Source: an uncultured Lachnospiraceae bacterium
GTDB lineage: Bacteria; Bacillota; Clostridia; Lachnospirales; Lachnospiraceae
DNA length: 7,308 nt
Direction: 5' to 3'
Assembly: GCA_945787485.1 (NCBI GenBank)
Contig: CALZHV010000106.1
Location: 1 to 7,308 of the forward strand
Of this stretch, positions 1-6,912 are shown piece after piece. Positions within the stretch are counted from its first letter, which is position 1, and each line of letters begins with the position of its first letter. A model generated the notes under the pieces. The model searched no databases and had not been told where the DNA came from. It worked only from the letters and a program-made list of their open reading frames with translations. The translations under genes were made by a program, and so were the position numbers.

Positions 1-470
1 ACATATGAAAAATCCTCATCTAAAGAAGCTTCTATTACAATAAGTGTATCGGTAGTAAACTTCTTTTCGCTTAATACTGATAAAACATTTTGCTCCAAAC
101 CCTTATTATACGGCGGATCCATAAAAATAACATCAAAATCTATTTGTTTTAATCCCGCAATATAACCAACAGCATCATATCTCATAACATTTGCAAAACC
201 GTCAAGCTTTGTAAATTTTAGATTTTCATTTATACATTTTACCGCAGCCGGATTATTCTCAACAAATACACATTCACAAGCTCCCCTGCTTAATGCTTCA
301 ATTCCTATACCTCCGCTACCTGCAAACAAATCTAAAAATTTAGATTCCGGAATATATGGCATCAAAATGTTAAATAATGTTTCTTTTATTCTATCTGTTG
401 TAGGCCTTGTTTCCAAACCTTCTATTGTCTTTAATGGCAAACTTCTTGCCGTTCCTGCAATAACTCTCAT
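1..470 (-). CDS. rsmD: 16S rRNA (guanine966-N2)-methyltransferase RsmD, C-terminus cut off by the window edge
   Basis: RsmD uses S-adenosylmethionine to methylate N2 of G966 of 16S rRNA during 30S assembly. The reverse strand reads MRVIAGTARSLPLK at the N-terminus, then TRPTTDRIKETLFNIL (about residues 21-36), the SAM-binding loop DLFAGSGGIGIEALSRGA (47-64), an acidic residue after a beta strand (VE at 70-71), and the catalytic DPPY motif (118-121) of N2-guanine methyltransferases. About 156 codons are present; the family is usually about 180-190 residues, so roughly 30 are missing at the left edge. The ATG at 468-470 fits the conserved family start and has GAGG about 9 nt upstream. It is the last gene of the leftward cluster, 34 bp after the cellulase stop, with no visible terminator between them. 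In Clostridia coaD often follows rsmD; that would be outside the window. Confidence 0.95.
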   Translation of the reverse strand, partial: MRVIAGTARSLPLKTIEGLETRPTTDRIKETLFNILMPYIPESKFLDLFAGSGGIGIEALSRGACECVFVENNPAAVKCINENLKFTKLDGFANVMRYDAVGYIAGLKQIDFDVIFMDPPYNKGLEQNVLSVLSEKKFTTDTLIVIEASLDEDFSY

Positions 471-496
471 TATCTACATCCTCAATATTTTGTCAA
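469..496 (-). promoter_or_regulatory. Possible promoter overlapping the rsmD start codon
   Basis: On the reverse strand a perfect -35 box TTGACA (491-496) is followed after 16 bp by GATAAT (469-474), a 5/6 match to the -10 consensus. The -10 box overlaps the first bases of the rsmD ATG, so transcription would begin around codon 3 of rsmD. It could therefore not make full-length RsmD from this start, but could serve a downstream gene. The boxes match well, but in AT-rich DNA this may be chance. Confidence 0.3.
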
Positions 497-504
497 CTAA
501 TAAT

Positions 505-2058
505 TTAATTTTGTATCTGTTTTTTTAACCATATTCCGGTTTCAGATAAATCATCATCTGTCCACCCGCTTGTTTTTGTACATGACGACTTTATTAACGA
601 TGATGTTTCATCTTTGTTGGAAAGATTCCATGCCGCATATGACATATTATTTTTATTTATTAGTTCAAACCATTTATCAGCCTGGTTATAATCAATAGCA
701 CCATTACCTGACGCATCACATATACTAAATTCGCTTACAAATACAGGCAAGCCTTTATCCAATGCAGTTGTAACCTTATTTCTGATATTCTCTGTATGTG
801 TTGCAGCATAAAAATGAACTGCATACATTATATTATCATAACCTGTTATAGGATTATCGGCTGCTATATCTACATCCTGTGACCAATTTGGTGTTCCGAC
901 AATAATTATTGCATCTTTGTCATTTTTTCTTATAACAGGGATAATTTCTTCTGCGTATGCTTTTACATCTGACCATGAAGTCGAACCATTAGGCTCATTA
1001 CAAATTTCATAAATTACATTATCATAATCTTTATACTTTGCTGACATTTCTTCAAAAAATAATTTTGCTTCATCCTTATATACATTTGGATTTTCTTCTC
1101 TTAATACATGCCAGTCTATAATAACATACATGCCAAGCTGTGTTGCATAATCTACACCATTATTGACAATGGATTTAATAGATGACTTATTACCGTCAGT
1201 ACAATAACCGTTATTTTCATGTGTATACATAGCAAGTCTTATTAAATTTGCATCCCAATCATCTCTGAAGGTCGAAAATGCATCTTTATTTACATAATCA
1301 GGGAACCATGCCAAACCATGTGTACTTATTCCTTTTAACTGAAATTTATCACCATTTTCATCAACTATATCTGTTCCCTTCACACTGAGTTTTCCGTGAA
1401 TCTCAACCGGAGTCTTGCCATCGGTCTTATCTGATTTATTATCCTCTTTTGCTTTTTCAGTTGTTTCTTCTGTCGTTTCTTCAGTTGTTTCTTCTTTTGC
1501 ATCATTATTATCAGTATATTCTTTGCCGTCAACCAACAACTTGACAGCTTTTCCTATACTGTCAAAATCCTCTTTTGAATTAGCACTTACTATAACACCA
1601 ATATCTTTTATATTACCATTAGCAGGAACACTTTGATTATACTCAACAGCTGTTACTACAATGTCATTTCCATCTTTTTTAACTTCGCCATTCCAATTAC
1701 TGTCAATTTCAACACCATTTGGAGCGTCAATTACAACCTTCCAGTTCTTAATTTCGGAAGATGATTTATTTGTTATTGTTACGTCAACCTGTCCAAAATA
1801 CTTTCCGTTACTTTCCCATGTGTTAGGCTTGCTTATGCTTACGCTACAGTCCTTATTCGTTGCTGTATCATCTGTTTTTTCTTCCTGTGTTGTCGCTTCA
1901 TTTTCGGTATTCTGAACTGTTGTTTCAGTACTTGTGGTTGTTTCGTTATTGTCTTTTTTATTCTTTTTTCCGCCAACAAAAACAAATACTGTCAAACCAA
2001 CAATAACAGCTGCAAGTGCAGCTATTATTATAATCGCTTTCTTATTATTCATTTTCAT
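505..2058 (-). CDS. Membrane-anchored modular endoglucanase (CBM2-like domain plus GH5 catalytic domain)
   Basis: A 517-residue predicted endo-beta-1,4-glucanase. Residues 8-29 form one hydrophobic segment flanked by lysines on both sides with no obvious signal peptidase site, so it probably stays anchored with the bulk outside the cell. A Thr/Glu/Asn-rich linker (about 36-70) leads to a domain at about 71-178 with the spacing of carbohydrate-binding module family 2: C71, W81, N-W at 105-106, W122-N and Y140-N. A second linker (about 185-216) carries TTEE repeats. The GH5 domain (about 221-517) shows R274, D-W-H at 315-317, the acid/base Glu in NEP (E355), H415-F-Y417, the nucleophile in SEF (E443) and W477. 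This resembles subfamily GH5_2, and all the usual active-site residues are present. The gene overlaps its upstream neighbour by 14 bp. Substrate is probably cellulose or a related beta-glucan; the family also includes other beta-glycanases. Confidence 0.93.
   Translation of the reverse strand: MKMNNKKAIIIIAALAAVIVGLTVFVFVGGKKNKKDNNETTTSTETTVQNTENEATTQEEKTDDTATNKDCSVSISKPNTWESNGKYFGQVDVTITNKSSSEIKNWKVVIDAPNGVEIDSNWNGEVKKDGNDIVVTAVEYNQSVPANGNIKDIGVIVSANSKEDFDSIGKAVKLLVDGKEYTDNNDAKEETTEETTEETTEKAKEDNKSDKTDGKTPVEIHGKLSVKGTDIVDENGDKFQLKGISTHGLAWFPDYVNKDAFSTFRDDWDANLIRLAMYTHENNGYCTDGNKSSIKSIVNNGVDYATQLGMYVIIDWHVLREENPNVYKDEAKLFFEEMSAKYKDYDNVIYEICNEPNGSTSWSDVKAYAEEIIPVIRKNDKDAIIIVGTPNWSQDVDIAADNPITGYDNIMYAVHFYAATHTENIRNKVTTALDKGLPVFVSEFSICDASGNGAIDYNQADKWFELINKNNMSYAAWNLSNKDETSSLIKSSCTKTSGWTDDDLSETGIWLKKQIQN
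1456..1491 (-). repeat. Three tandem 12-bp units encoding the TTEE linker of the cellulase
   Basis: Three consecutive 12-bp units (1456-1467, 1468-1479, 1480-1491) differ only at two positions in the middle copy. They encode the repeated Thr-Thr-Glu-Glu stretch between the CBM2-like and GH5 domains. This is a flexible, probably extended linker, and the DNA repeat could change linker length by slippage in whole codons. Confidence 0.85.
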
Positions 2059-2545
2059 ATTTTTCTCCTTGTCCCTTTTTTTCCATCAAAAACAAATATA
2101 AATTATACAAATCTATCTCTGTCATTTGTCTTCCCAATGCTCTGTCTGATTCTATATAATATTTTTTGTTTGATGTCTTAATAACAATTCTATACGCTAA
2201 TACAGTCTTACTCTGACTTCCTGTTTTAATATTTTCCATATCGATTTTTTTTATATCGCTAAGCTTTATATTAAAATGTCTTTTTTTATCATTATAGACG
2301 AGAACATCATCGGAAATCACAGCAAAGCCTTCACCTGTGAATTTATTCCATTTATCACCTATGACAAGTATAAATAAACCGATACATATTACAAGCACTC
2401 CAACGCTTATTATGTTACTGACAAGTCCCGGTCCGATATATGTCGTACATAATGTTGAAGCCAATCCAAAAAGAATTATTGAAAAAACAAGTGTCCAAAA
2501 AATCATTCTTCTCCATGAAGTAATATATCCTACTGTAGTTTTCAT
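2045..2545 (-). CDS. Small membrane protein with two TM segments and a possible PH-like C-terminal domain
   Basis: A 166-residue protein I cannot assign to a named gene. Two hydrophobic segments lie at about 14-36 and 41-63, joined by a very short loop (IGPG), so the N- and C-termini are probably on the same side, likely cytoplasmic. Residues about 70-155 are soluble, with alternating hydrophobic/polar strands (AVISDDVLVYND, HFNIKLSDIKKID, AYRIVIKTSNKKYYIES) and then an amphipathic helix (about 141-155). This TM-hairpin plus beta-domain-plus-helix layout resembles the YcxB-like / bacterial PH-domain proteins; that is inference from pattern, not a match I could verify. The C-terminal tail is charged (KKGQGEKYENE). 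The start has AGGGTG 6 nt upstream. It is the first gene of a pair with the cellulase, whose ribosome binding site and start lie inside this gene's 3' end, so the two are very likely co-transcribed and translationally coupled. Confidence 0.75.
   Translation of the reverse strand: MKTTVGYITSWRRMIFWTLVFSIILFGLASTLCTTYIGPGLVSNIISVGVLVICIGLFILVIGDKWNKFTGEGFAVISDDVLVYNDKKRHFNIKLSDIKKIDMENIKTGSQSKTVLAYRIVIKTSNKKYYIESDRALGRQMTEIDLYNLYLFLMEKKGQGEKYENE
2065..2070 (-). promoter_or_regulatory. Ribosome binding site that fixes the cellulase start
   Basis: AAGGAG on the reverse strand lies 6 nt before the ATG at 2056-2058. The next in-frame ATG (residue 3) would be 12 nt away, so the first ATG is favoured. 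The site sits within the last codons of the upstream membrane-protein gene, which ends 14 bp into the cellulase gene. This arrangement favours translational coupling. Confidence 0.75.
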
Positions 2546-2582
2546 TTTTTCACCCTTCTTATTTCATCTTTAAATCATGCAA

Positions 2583-2611
2583 TCGAATAAACAAAAATTT
2601 TTATTATTCGA
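2583..2611. promoter_or_regulatory. 29-bp inverted repeat between recG and the accessory pair; possible operator/promoter
   Basis: Perfect 8-bp arms TCGAATAA and TTATTCGA surround a 13-bp AT-only centre apart from one G:C pair, itself partly palindromic. It lies in the 87-bp gap after the recG stop and 38 bp before the start of the membrane-protein gene. No T-run follows on the reverse strand, so an intrinsic terminator is unlikely. A weak reverse-strand promoter, TTGTCG (2609-2614), 17 bp, TTTATT (2586-2591), coincides with the two arms. A repressor binding this palindrome could therefore control the membrane-protein/cellulase pair. The palindrome is directly visible; the regulatory role is inference. 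Confidence 0.45.
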
Positions 2612-2632
2612 CAAAGCTTCAATCTGATACTA

Positions 2633-4663
2633 TCACAAAACCGGTTTAGATAAAAGGTCTATATTTTTATTTATTTTATTATATTCCTCATAATCACTTA
2701 TCAAATTGCCATACTTTTGATAAATATCCTGTGCCAGGCGAAGCATATCTGCATGATTATAAATATCTGCTATACGGAATAATACATCTCCACTTTGTCT
2801 TATCCCCCAAAAATCGCCCGGACCTCTAAGCTTTAAATCTTCACTTGCAATATAAAATCCGTCATTTGAATTCTCAAGAACTTTTAATCTTTCAAGGCTG
2901 TCGCTGTTCCTTTTTGTACAAATAAATATACAATATGACTGTTTGCTTCCCCTGCCGACGCGTCCTCTTAGCTGATGAAGGGTTGCAAGCCCGAATCTTT
3001 CAGCATTTTCAACCATCATAACTGTAGAATTTGGGTTATTTATACCAACCTCAATAACAGTTGTAGAGACAAGAACATCAATTTCTTTGCGAAGATATTT
3101 TTCCATTATTTCATTTTTTTCCGATGCTTTCATCTGACCATGAAGCATGGAAACTTTTACTTCATTTCCAAGTGCACTCTGTAACATATCTGTATATTCA
3201 ACAACATTTGACAAATCCATTGTATCGCTTTCATCTACCATAGGACAAATAACGTATGCCTGGTTTCCAAGCTCTACCTGAGATTTAATAAACCTATATG
3301 CTGTGTTTCTGTAATCCGTACCGACAACACAGTTCTTTATTGGTTTTCTTCCCTTAGGCATTTCTGAAATAACCGATATATCAAGGTCTGCATACATTAT
3401 CATAGCTAATGTTCTTGGAATAGGCGTTGCACTCATTACCAAAACATGCGGACTGTTTCCTTTAGATGCAATCTTTTTTCTCTGATTTACTCCAAATCTG
3501 TGTTGTTCATCGGTTACTACCAATCCTAAATCATTAAAAACAACTTTATCTTCAATAATTGCATGTGTACCTACAATGACATCTATTTCTTTATTTTTAA
3601 GCATTTCATAAATATGTCTTTTCTCTTTTAAAGAAGTTGAACCAACAAGACATGCTGTTTTAATTCCATATTTATTAAATAATGGTTCTATTTCAGCAAA
3701 ATGCTGTTTGGCAAGAACCTCTGTCGGTGCCATCAAAGCCCCCTGATAACCTTCCATTGCGCATGCAAACAGGCATGCTTCAGCAACAACAGTCTTACCT
3801 GAACCTACATCTCCCTGAATAAGCCTGTTCATAACTCCTTCACTTCCCATATCAGCAAGCACATCTTCAATGGCTTCCGACTGTCCTTTTGTCAATTTAA
3901 AAGGAAGCTCGTCAATAAAATTCATAACATTTTTACCTTGAGTAATTCTATGGTTATTCTCAAGTTTATTATTATCATTTTTAAAGTCATCCATATCAAC
4001 AATAAATTTATAGAATTCATCAAATGCAATCCTTTTTATTGCCTCTTTTAATGTTTCTTCATCTGATGGAAAATGTATATTTTTAAACGCTTCGCAAACA
4101 GGCATCAAATTATACTTTTGTCTTAAATCTTCTGTCAGAAAATCATCTAACTGATTAAACACATCCATACACTTAATGATTGATTTCTGAAATACCTTAT
4201 TAGATAATCCTTCAGTCAACGAATATACAGGTTGCATTTCCTTTAACATATTTTGATATACATCCTGTCTGTAATACTCCGGCATATCCATAACCATCAT
4301 ATTATTTTTATATTTTACGGTTCCGACAAAAATATAGCGTTCACCCTTATGAAATACATTTTTTAAATAAGGAGAATTAAACCAATTTAACCTTATAGTT
4401 CCTGTACCATCTTTCACAGAACATGTTGTAAGCTTAAAATTTCGAACATTTTTTGTTTCTATATAAGAGCTTATAGTTCCAAAAATTGCACATCTTTGCT
4501 CAATTTCAATATCACATATATCAATTGGAGCATTATAAGACAAATAATTTCTTGGCATTGTATGTATAAGATCATTAATTGTATAAATATTTAGTTTTGC
4601 AAAAAGGGCTGTAGTCTTCTCTCCTATCCCTTTAATTTCAATAATATTATTATTTAATTTCAT
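2633..4663 (-). CDS. recG: ATP-dependent DNA helicase RecG
   Basis: RecG is a superfamily 2 double-strand DNA translocase that remodels stalled replication forks and branched recombination intermediates. The 676-residue length matches the family (about 680). An N-terminal IKGIGEKTTALFAKLNIYT helix-hairpin-like start is followed by the wedge/OB-fold region (about 50-135). Helicase motifs follow in order: Q261, Walker A GDVGSGKT (284-291), APTEVLA (312-318), GTHAII (365-370), Walker B DEQH (385-388), motif III SATPIPRTLA (411-420), STTVIEVGINNPN (533-545) and motif VI QLRGRVGRG (564-572). The C-terminal LRGPGDFWGIRQSG (612-625) matches the RecG TRG translocation motif. All key residues are present and there is no truncation. 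The ATG start agrees with the family N-terminus, but its ribosome binding site is weak (AAGTGG about 8 nt upstream). A terminator separates it from the fakA-like gene upstream, so it needs readthrough or its own promoter, and I see no strong one. Confidence 0.97.
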   Translation of the reverse strand: MKLNNNIIEIKGIGEKTTALFAKLNIYTINDLIHTMPRNYLSYNAPIDICDIEIEQRCAIFGTISSYIETKNVRNFKLTTCSVKDGTGTIRLNWFNSPYLKNVFHKGERYIFVGTVKYKNNMMVMDMPEYYRQDVYQNMLKEMQPVYSLTEGLSNKVFQKSIIKCMDVFNQLDDFLTEDLRQKYNLMPVCEAFKNIHFPSDEETLKEAIKRIAFDEFYKFIVDMDDFKNDNNKLENNHRITQGKNVMNFIDELPFKLTKGQSEAIEDVLADMGSEGVMNRLIQGDVGSGKTVVAEACLFACAMEGYQGALMAPTEVLAKQHFAEIEPLFNKYGIKTACLVGSTSLKEKRHIYEMLKNKEIDVIVGTHAIIEDKVVFNDLGLVVTDEQHRFGVNQRKKIASKGNSPHVLVMSATPIPRTLAMIMYADLDISVISEMPKGRKPIKNCVVGTDYRNTAYRFIKSQVELGNQAYVICPMVDESDTMDLSNVVEYTDMLQSALGNEVKVSMLHGQMKASEKNEIMEKYLRKEIDVLVSTTVIEVGINNPNSTVMMVENAERFGLATLHQLRGRVGRGSKQSYCIFICTKRNSDSLERLKVLENSNDGFYIASEDLKLRGPGDFWGIRQSGDVLFRIADIYNHADMLRLAQDIYQKYGNLISDYEEYNKINKNIDLLSKPVL

Positions 4664-4690
4664 TTATTTACCACTTTGCTGATTATTTAC

Positions 4691-4723
4691 TACAAAAGCC
4701 CCAGACATTATGCCTGAGGCTTT
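4691..4723 (-). terminator. Rho-independent terminator after the fakA-like gene
   Basis: Positions 4695-4723 fold on the reverse strand into a 13-bp hairpin (AAAGCCTCAGGCA with TGTCTGGGGCTTT, two G-U pairs, TAA loop). It is followed by TTTTGT. It begins 5 nt past the fakA-like stop codon and ends 27 bp before the recG start. The stem is GC-rich compared with its surroundings. The T-tract is short, so partial readthrough into recG is plausible. The + strand also carries a hairpin followed by a T-rich stretch, but no + strand gene ends here. Confidence 0.85.
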
Positions 4724-4728
4724 AATTC

Positions 4729-6429
4729 TTATTCTAATGACAAAATATAGTAATATACAGGCTGGTCACCTCTGTTAAACTCTATTTCAAAATCTGAAAA
4801 TTCATTTTCAATAATTTCCTTCATCTTATCAGCCTCTTCATCTGAAACGTCATTACCATAGTATACACTCAATAATTCTGAATCATCATCAGACATTTCT
4901 TTAATAAGCGCTTTTAAAACTTCTTCAATATTAGTTCCTACTGATTTAATACCTGTGTCGTCTATACCCATGAAGTCACCGTTTTTAATTTCTTTGCCAT
5001 CAATAGATGTATCACGAACTGCATATGTTACCTGCCCCGTCTTAACCACAGACAAGGAATCTGTCATTGATTCTTTGTTAACTTCAGCATCCGCATCACC
5101 TAAAAATCCTATCATTGCACTAATACCCTGTGGAATAGTTTTTGACGGAATAACAATTATATTTTTTTCTTCCTCAATTTGAGCTGCCTGATTAGCTGCA
5201 AGAATAATATTTTTGTTATTTGGCAATACATAAATTGTTTCTGCATTTACTTTTTCTATTGCCTGAAGTAAATCTTCCGTACTAGGATTCATTGTCTGAC
5301 CGCCCTCAATAATATAATCTACTCCAAGGTCTTTAAATATTTCATTTAATCCCGAACCAACAGATACTGAAACAAATCCATACTGCTTTTTAGGTTCATT
5401 TACTGATTCATTTTTTTCTTCTTTTACTGTATCCTGTTTGCTACTATCTTGCTCTACAGCCTTTTTTCTGTCCTGTTCATTGATAACCTTTTCCCTATGC
5501 TCTTCTCGCATATTATCAATCTTCATTCTTGTAAGCTGTCCATATTCCAAACCTTTTTCAAATGCAAGACCCGGATGATTTGTATGAACATGAACTTTAA
5601 CAATTTCATCATCAGATACTACAACAAGTGAATCTCCGATTGACATAAGATATTCCTTAAACTGTCTTTCAGTATCCATATTATATTCTTTCTCAAGCAT
5701 AATAATGAATTCTGTACAATATCCGAATTTAATATCGGATGTATCTATATCCTCTGAGCTTACATTAACCTTCTTTGTATTTTCAGGCTTAATTTCTTCG
5801 GAAATGATAACTTCACCCATAAGTCCCCTGTAAGCACCTTTTATAAATTCCATCAAACCCTGTCCGCCTGAATCTACAACACCTGCTTCCGCCAGCACAG
5901 GCAACATATCAGGAGTTTTGGAAAGAACATAATCTCCATATTCAATTACTTCCTCGGCAAATTTATCTATTGTAGCCTTAGCATCAGCCATTTCAACAGC
6001 TTTTTCAGCCATTCCCTTTGCAACAGTAAGAATAGTACCTTCCTTTGGTTTCATAACTGCTTTATATGCAGTCTCAACTCCCCTTACAAATCCTTCCGCC
6101 AAAACAGCTGTTGTAATAGTCTTTCTTTCTTTGATTTCCTTGCAGAAGCCTCTTAATAACTGAGATAAAATTACACCTGAGTTACCTCTTGCACCTCTTA
6201 ATGAACCGCTTGAAATAGTTTTAGCCAAATCTGCAATAGATGGATTTTCAAGTGCTGCTACTTCTTTTGCTGCAGCCATAATTGTAAGTGACATATTTGA
6301 ACCTGTATCTCCGTCAGGAACAGGAAATACATTTAATTCATTTATATACTCCTTATTATTATCAAGATTATACGCACCAGCTATAAATGCTTTTTGAAGC
6401 AATTCAGCATCTATCTTTTTAATTGCCAC
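4729..6429 (-). CDS. fakA: DAK2-domain fatty acid kinase catalytic subunit, FakA/YloV family
   Basis: FakA is a cytoplasmic kinase that phosphorylates fatty acids held by separate FakB (DegV-family) carrier proteins, giving acyl-phosphates for phospholipid synthesis. The 566 residues fit the family (about 550). The N-terminal DAK2 kinase domain (about 1-205) has the Mg-nucleotide motif VPDGDTGSNM (37-46), SGSLRGARGNSGVI (74-87) and VVDSGGQG (184-191). The middle domain (about 230-310) has C238 in YCTEF and H280/H282 in HVHTNHPG, the positions where FakA has a metal-binding Cys/His set as I recall. A charged, low-complexity linker (about 310-348) precedes the C-terminal domain (about 350-566) with GGQTMNPS (376-383) and VLPNNKNI (401-408). 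Translation starts at GTG. It lies 15 nt after the Asp23-family gene, the same pairing as yloU-yloV in Bacillus. No FakB partner is in the window, so the fatty-acid kinase role is assigned by family. Confidence 0.92.
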   Translation of the reverse strand: MAIKKIDAELLQKAFIAGAYNLDNNKEYINELNVFPVPDGDTGSNMSLTIMAAAKEVAALENPSIADLAKTISSGSLRGARGNSGVILSQLLRGFCKEIKERKTITTAVLAEGFVRGVETAYKAVMKPKEGTILTVAKGMAEKAVEMADAKATIDKFAEEVIEYGDYVLSKTPDMLPVLAEAGVVDSGGQGLMEFIKGAYRGLMGEVIISEEIKPENTKKVNVSSEDIDTSDIKFGYCTEFIIMLEKEYNMDTERQFKEYLMSIGDSLVVVSDDEIVKVHVHTNHPGLAFEKGLEYGQLTRMKIDNMREEHREKVINEQDRKKAVEQDSSKQDTVKEEKNESVNEPKKQYGFVSVSVGSGLNEIFKDLGVDYIIEGGQTMNPSTEDLLQAIEKVNAETIYVLPNNKNIILAANQAAQIEEEKNIIVIPSKTIPQGISAMIGFLGDADAEVNKESMTDSLSVVKTGQVTYAVRDTSIDGKEIKNGDFMGIDDTGIKSVGTNIEEVLKALIKEMSDDDSELLSVYYGNDVSDEEADKMKEIIENEFSDFEIEFNRGDQPVYYYILSLE

Positions 6430-6437
6430 GTCAACTT

Positions 6438-6443
6438 CCTCCT
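6438..6443 (-). promoter_or_regulatory. Ribosome binding site that supports the GTG start of the fakA-like gene
   Basis: A perfect AGGAGG on the reverse strand lies 8 nt before the GTG at 6427-6429 and directly after the TAG stop of the upstream Asp23-family gene. The encoded N-terminus (AIKKIDAELLQKAFIAGA) fits the family start, so GTG is preferred over later ATG codons. Confidence 0.8.
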
Positions 6444-6444
6444 A

Positions 6445-6804
6445 CTAATCAATAACTCTTACACCTTCAACGAAGATGTTGATATTTTTAACCTTCATGC
6501 CTGTCATTTCTTCGACAGAATACTTAACAGTGCTTATAAGGTTGTCGCATACAGCTGAAATACTTACTCCATATGCCACAATAATATGAAAATCTATAAT
6601 CAGATTATTATTATCATCTATTACAACATTAACACCCTTGGTGATACTGTCACCTTTTAAGAGTTTTGCTATACCATCTTTCATGCTGATGGTAGCCATT
6701 CCAACAATTCCAAAACACTCAATAGCCGCATGACCGGCATACTGTGCAATAACTTCATTTTCTATAATAATATCGCCATTTCCGTTAGACAAATAACCCT
6801 TCAT
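6445..6804 (-). CDS. yloU: Asp23/Gls24-family (YloU-like) protein
   Basis: A 119-residue member of the alkaline-shock protein 23 family: small proteins without membrane segments, associated with the cell envelope in Gram-positive bacteria, whose exact biochemical role is unsettled. Typical blocks are visible: the N-terminal IIIENEVIAQYAGHAAIECFG (about 12-32), the central VNVVIDDNNNLIIDFHIIVAYG (58-79), and the C-terminal VEEMTGMKVKNINIFVEGV (97-115). The length matches short YloU-type members. The ATG is preceded by GAGGAGG with 8-nt spacing. It is the first gene of the leftward unit and is followed after 15 nt by the fakA-like gene, which argues for a shared transcript from the promoter at 6869-6897. 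A role connected with envelope or lipid metabolism is suggested by this conserved pairing, not by the protein sequence. Confidence 0.92.
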   Translation of the reverse strand: MKGYLSNGNGDIIIENEVIAQYAGHAAIECFGIVGMATISMKDGIAKLLKGDSITKGVNVVIDDNNNLIIDFHIIVAYGVSISAVCDNLISTVKYSVEEMTGMKVKNINIFVEGVRVID

Positions 6805-6868
6805 AAAAAAAGCCTCCTCACAAAATATTATATAAAGTTTGCATTACAAAATTACATATATATTCAAT

Positions 6869-6897
6869 ATTATACCTACTACTATTTATTTTATCAA
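6869..6897 (-). promoter_or_regulatory. SigA-type promoter for the Asp23/fakA unit
   Basis: On the reverse strand TTGATA (6892-6897) is followed by a 17-bp spacer and a perfect TATAAT (6869-6874). Transcription would start near 6862, leaving a leader of about 58 nt before the Asp23-family ATG. The 8-bp repeat lies 15 bp upstream of the -35 box, in the position of upstream activating DNA. Confidence 0.75.
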
Positions 6898-6912
6898 GCA
6901 AAATCCTCGCTT

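Noticed and set aside
1415..1915. Two + strand open frames of 73 and 84 codons (1415-1636 and 1661-1915)
   Set aside because: They lie opposite the linker and CBM2 region of the cellulase, have low-complexity Ser/Val/Phe-rich translations created by the reverse of Thr/Glu codons, and lack convincing ribosome binding sites.
505..2545. The accessory pair as part of a transposon or integrated element
   Set aside because: I found no transposase, integrase, terminal inverted repeats or target-site duplication at its edges. Base composition looks similar to the neighbouring genes.
2337..2573. + strand open frame of 78 codons
   Set aside because: It is antisense to the two-TM membrane protein gene, and its hydrophobic character is a shadow of that gene.
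2975..3184. + strand open frame of 69 codons
   Set aside because: It is antisense to the conserved helicase motifs of recG; the translation resembles no family.
4955..5631. Two + strand open frames (4955-5182 and 5449-5631)
   Set aside because: Both are antisense to the fakA-like gene, with no ribosome binding site and no recognisable domain.
6828..6833. A second TATAAT on the reverse strand, closer to the Asp23-family gene
   Set aside because: No acceptable -35 box lies 16-18 bp upstream, whereas the promoter at 6869-6897 has a good one.
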